From NCBI GenBank assembly GCA_030848705.1, contig JAUIZM010000018.1:2852001-2916000 (forward strand): a stretch of DNA of 64,000 bases, given 5' to 3'. Position 1 is the stretch's first letter; each line of letters begins with the position of its first letter. A program made the translations under genes and the position numbers. The notes below the pieces were generated by a model. The model was not told where the DNA came from. It ran no database searches and was given only the letters and a program-made list of their open reading frames with translations. The DNA is from Heracleum sosnowskyi (taxonomy: Eukaryota; Streptophyta; Magnoliopsida; Apiales; Apiaceae). Below are positions 63,904-64,000 of the stretch, one piece after another.

Positions 63904-64000
63904 ATGAAGAAAAGTGGAGAAGGAAAAACCTTTCTAGGTTCCACAAAATCCTGTGTACTAGCCCCTATGAGTTTTATCGAAAAACCGAGTTCCCGTAAAA
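63904..64000 (+). repeat. Partial monomer cut by the window edge
   Basis: The first 97 bases of monomer 358, of the AACCTTTCTAGG class with G54A and the linked CCCCTATGAG. It is cut by the window boundary, so the array continues to the right. Confidence 0.95.

Larger units (their letters stand above)
1..64000 (+). repeat. 179-bp tandem satellite array filling the whole window
   Basis: The same 179-bp unit recurs head-to-tail from the first to the last base: 357 complete units (1-63903) and a 97-bp partial unit. The recurring ATATGAAG junction falls at 179n+1 throughout, so the phase never slips and no monomer carries a net insertion or deletion. All units have the same orientation. Monomers differ by a handful of substitutions, many shared between distant monomers in a HOR pattern. 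No transposon, inversion or unique segment interrupts the array. Monomer length near a nucleosome repeat and homogeneous megarepeat structure are typical of centromeric or heterochromatic satellites, most familiar to me from plants. The centromeric role is inference; tandem repetition is seen directly. A subtelomeric or knob-type satellite is the main alternative. Confidence 0.99.

Noticed and set aside
1..63907. Hundreds of tandem + strand genes for a 60-residue protein with ATGA overlaps
   Set aside because: The frame exists only because the monomer is repeated almost identically. About 25 monomers have stops and were amplified like the others, the variants show no sign of protein-level constraint, and the 42% GC satellite architecture explains the sequence fully.
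1..64000. A single long tandem-repeat protein
   Set aside because: 179 is not a multiple of three, so the frame shifts each monomer, and in-frame stops occur in every monomer.
1..64000. CRISPR array
   Set aside because: The 179-bp unit repeats end to end with no unique spacers, and no cas genes are present.
1..64000. Retrotransposon or other mobile element
   Set aside because: No terminal repeats, target-site duplications, polymerase or transposase coding capacity, and no interruption of the 179-bp phase.
1..64000. Telomere repeat or rDNA spacer array
   Set aside because: No TTTAGGG or TTAGGG runs and no rRNA gene sequence seen. The unit is too uniform and too long for telomere repeats.
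1..64000. Assembly artefact from looping through one repeat
   Set aside because: Monomers carry many private substitutions and HOR copies have distinct histories, which a simple loop would not give. Copy number of the near-identical HOR pairs (for example 14-, 17- and 21-mer) could still be misassembled and would need spanning reads.

Overview
The window is one uninterrupted satellite DNA array. It holds 357 complete head-to-tail monomers of exactly 179 bp plus a 97-bp partial monomer at the right edge. All are in the same orientation, and neither end of the array is inside the window. I see no protein-coding gene, RNA gene, transposon, CRISPR array, telomere repeat or unique sequence. The first monomer is about 42% GC. 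It has an A-rich, CpG-free left part (monomer positions 1-74), a CpG-rich and dyad-rich core (75-142) and a CpG-free AT-rich tail (143-179). Open frames of about 60 codons recur once per monomer on the + strand, with shadows on the - strand. They are a by-product of the repeat and are not annotated as genes.

The organism is a eukaryote. A monomer near 180 bp (nucleosome plus linker), head-to-tail packing over at least 64 kb and a mosaic of higher-order repeats (HORs) fit a centromeric or other constitutive-heterochromatin satellite. A flowering plant seems the most plausible source, because of the monomer length and because variants at CpG and some CHG positions look like deamination of methylated cytosine. 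I do not recognise the monomer as a named satellite, so species and chromosomal location stay open.

Layout by monomer variants. (1) 1-3222: a diverged 8-monomer HOR present twice. (2) 3223-6265: a partial 10-monomer period. (3) 5550-10561: a 14-monomer HOR present twice. (4) 9130-12709: a 10-monomer HOR present twice, overlapping the previous block. (5) 12710-14857: a 6-monomer HOR present twice. (6) 14858-28282: a 17-monomer HOR family with a 4-monomer internal deletion in one copy and an alternative segment in later copies. (7) 28283-40096: three copies of a 20-monomer HOR, the middle one enlarged to 26 by an internal 6-monomer duplication. (8) 39202-51015: nested 5-, 11- and 21-monomer periods. 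(9) 51553-57280: 9- and 13-monomer periods and a dimer duplication. (10) 57281-64000: mixed monomers without a clear HOR.

There is no gene interplay to describe. What the sequence records is turnover: repeated unequal exchange or segmental amplification in whole-monomer steps, with no net length change in any of 357 monomers. HOR periods and block boundaries were read from shared diagnostic variants by eye. They are reliable to about one monomer, and I did not compute alignments or percent identities.
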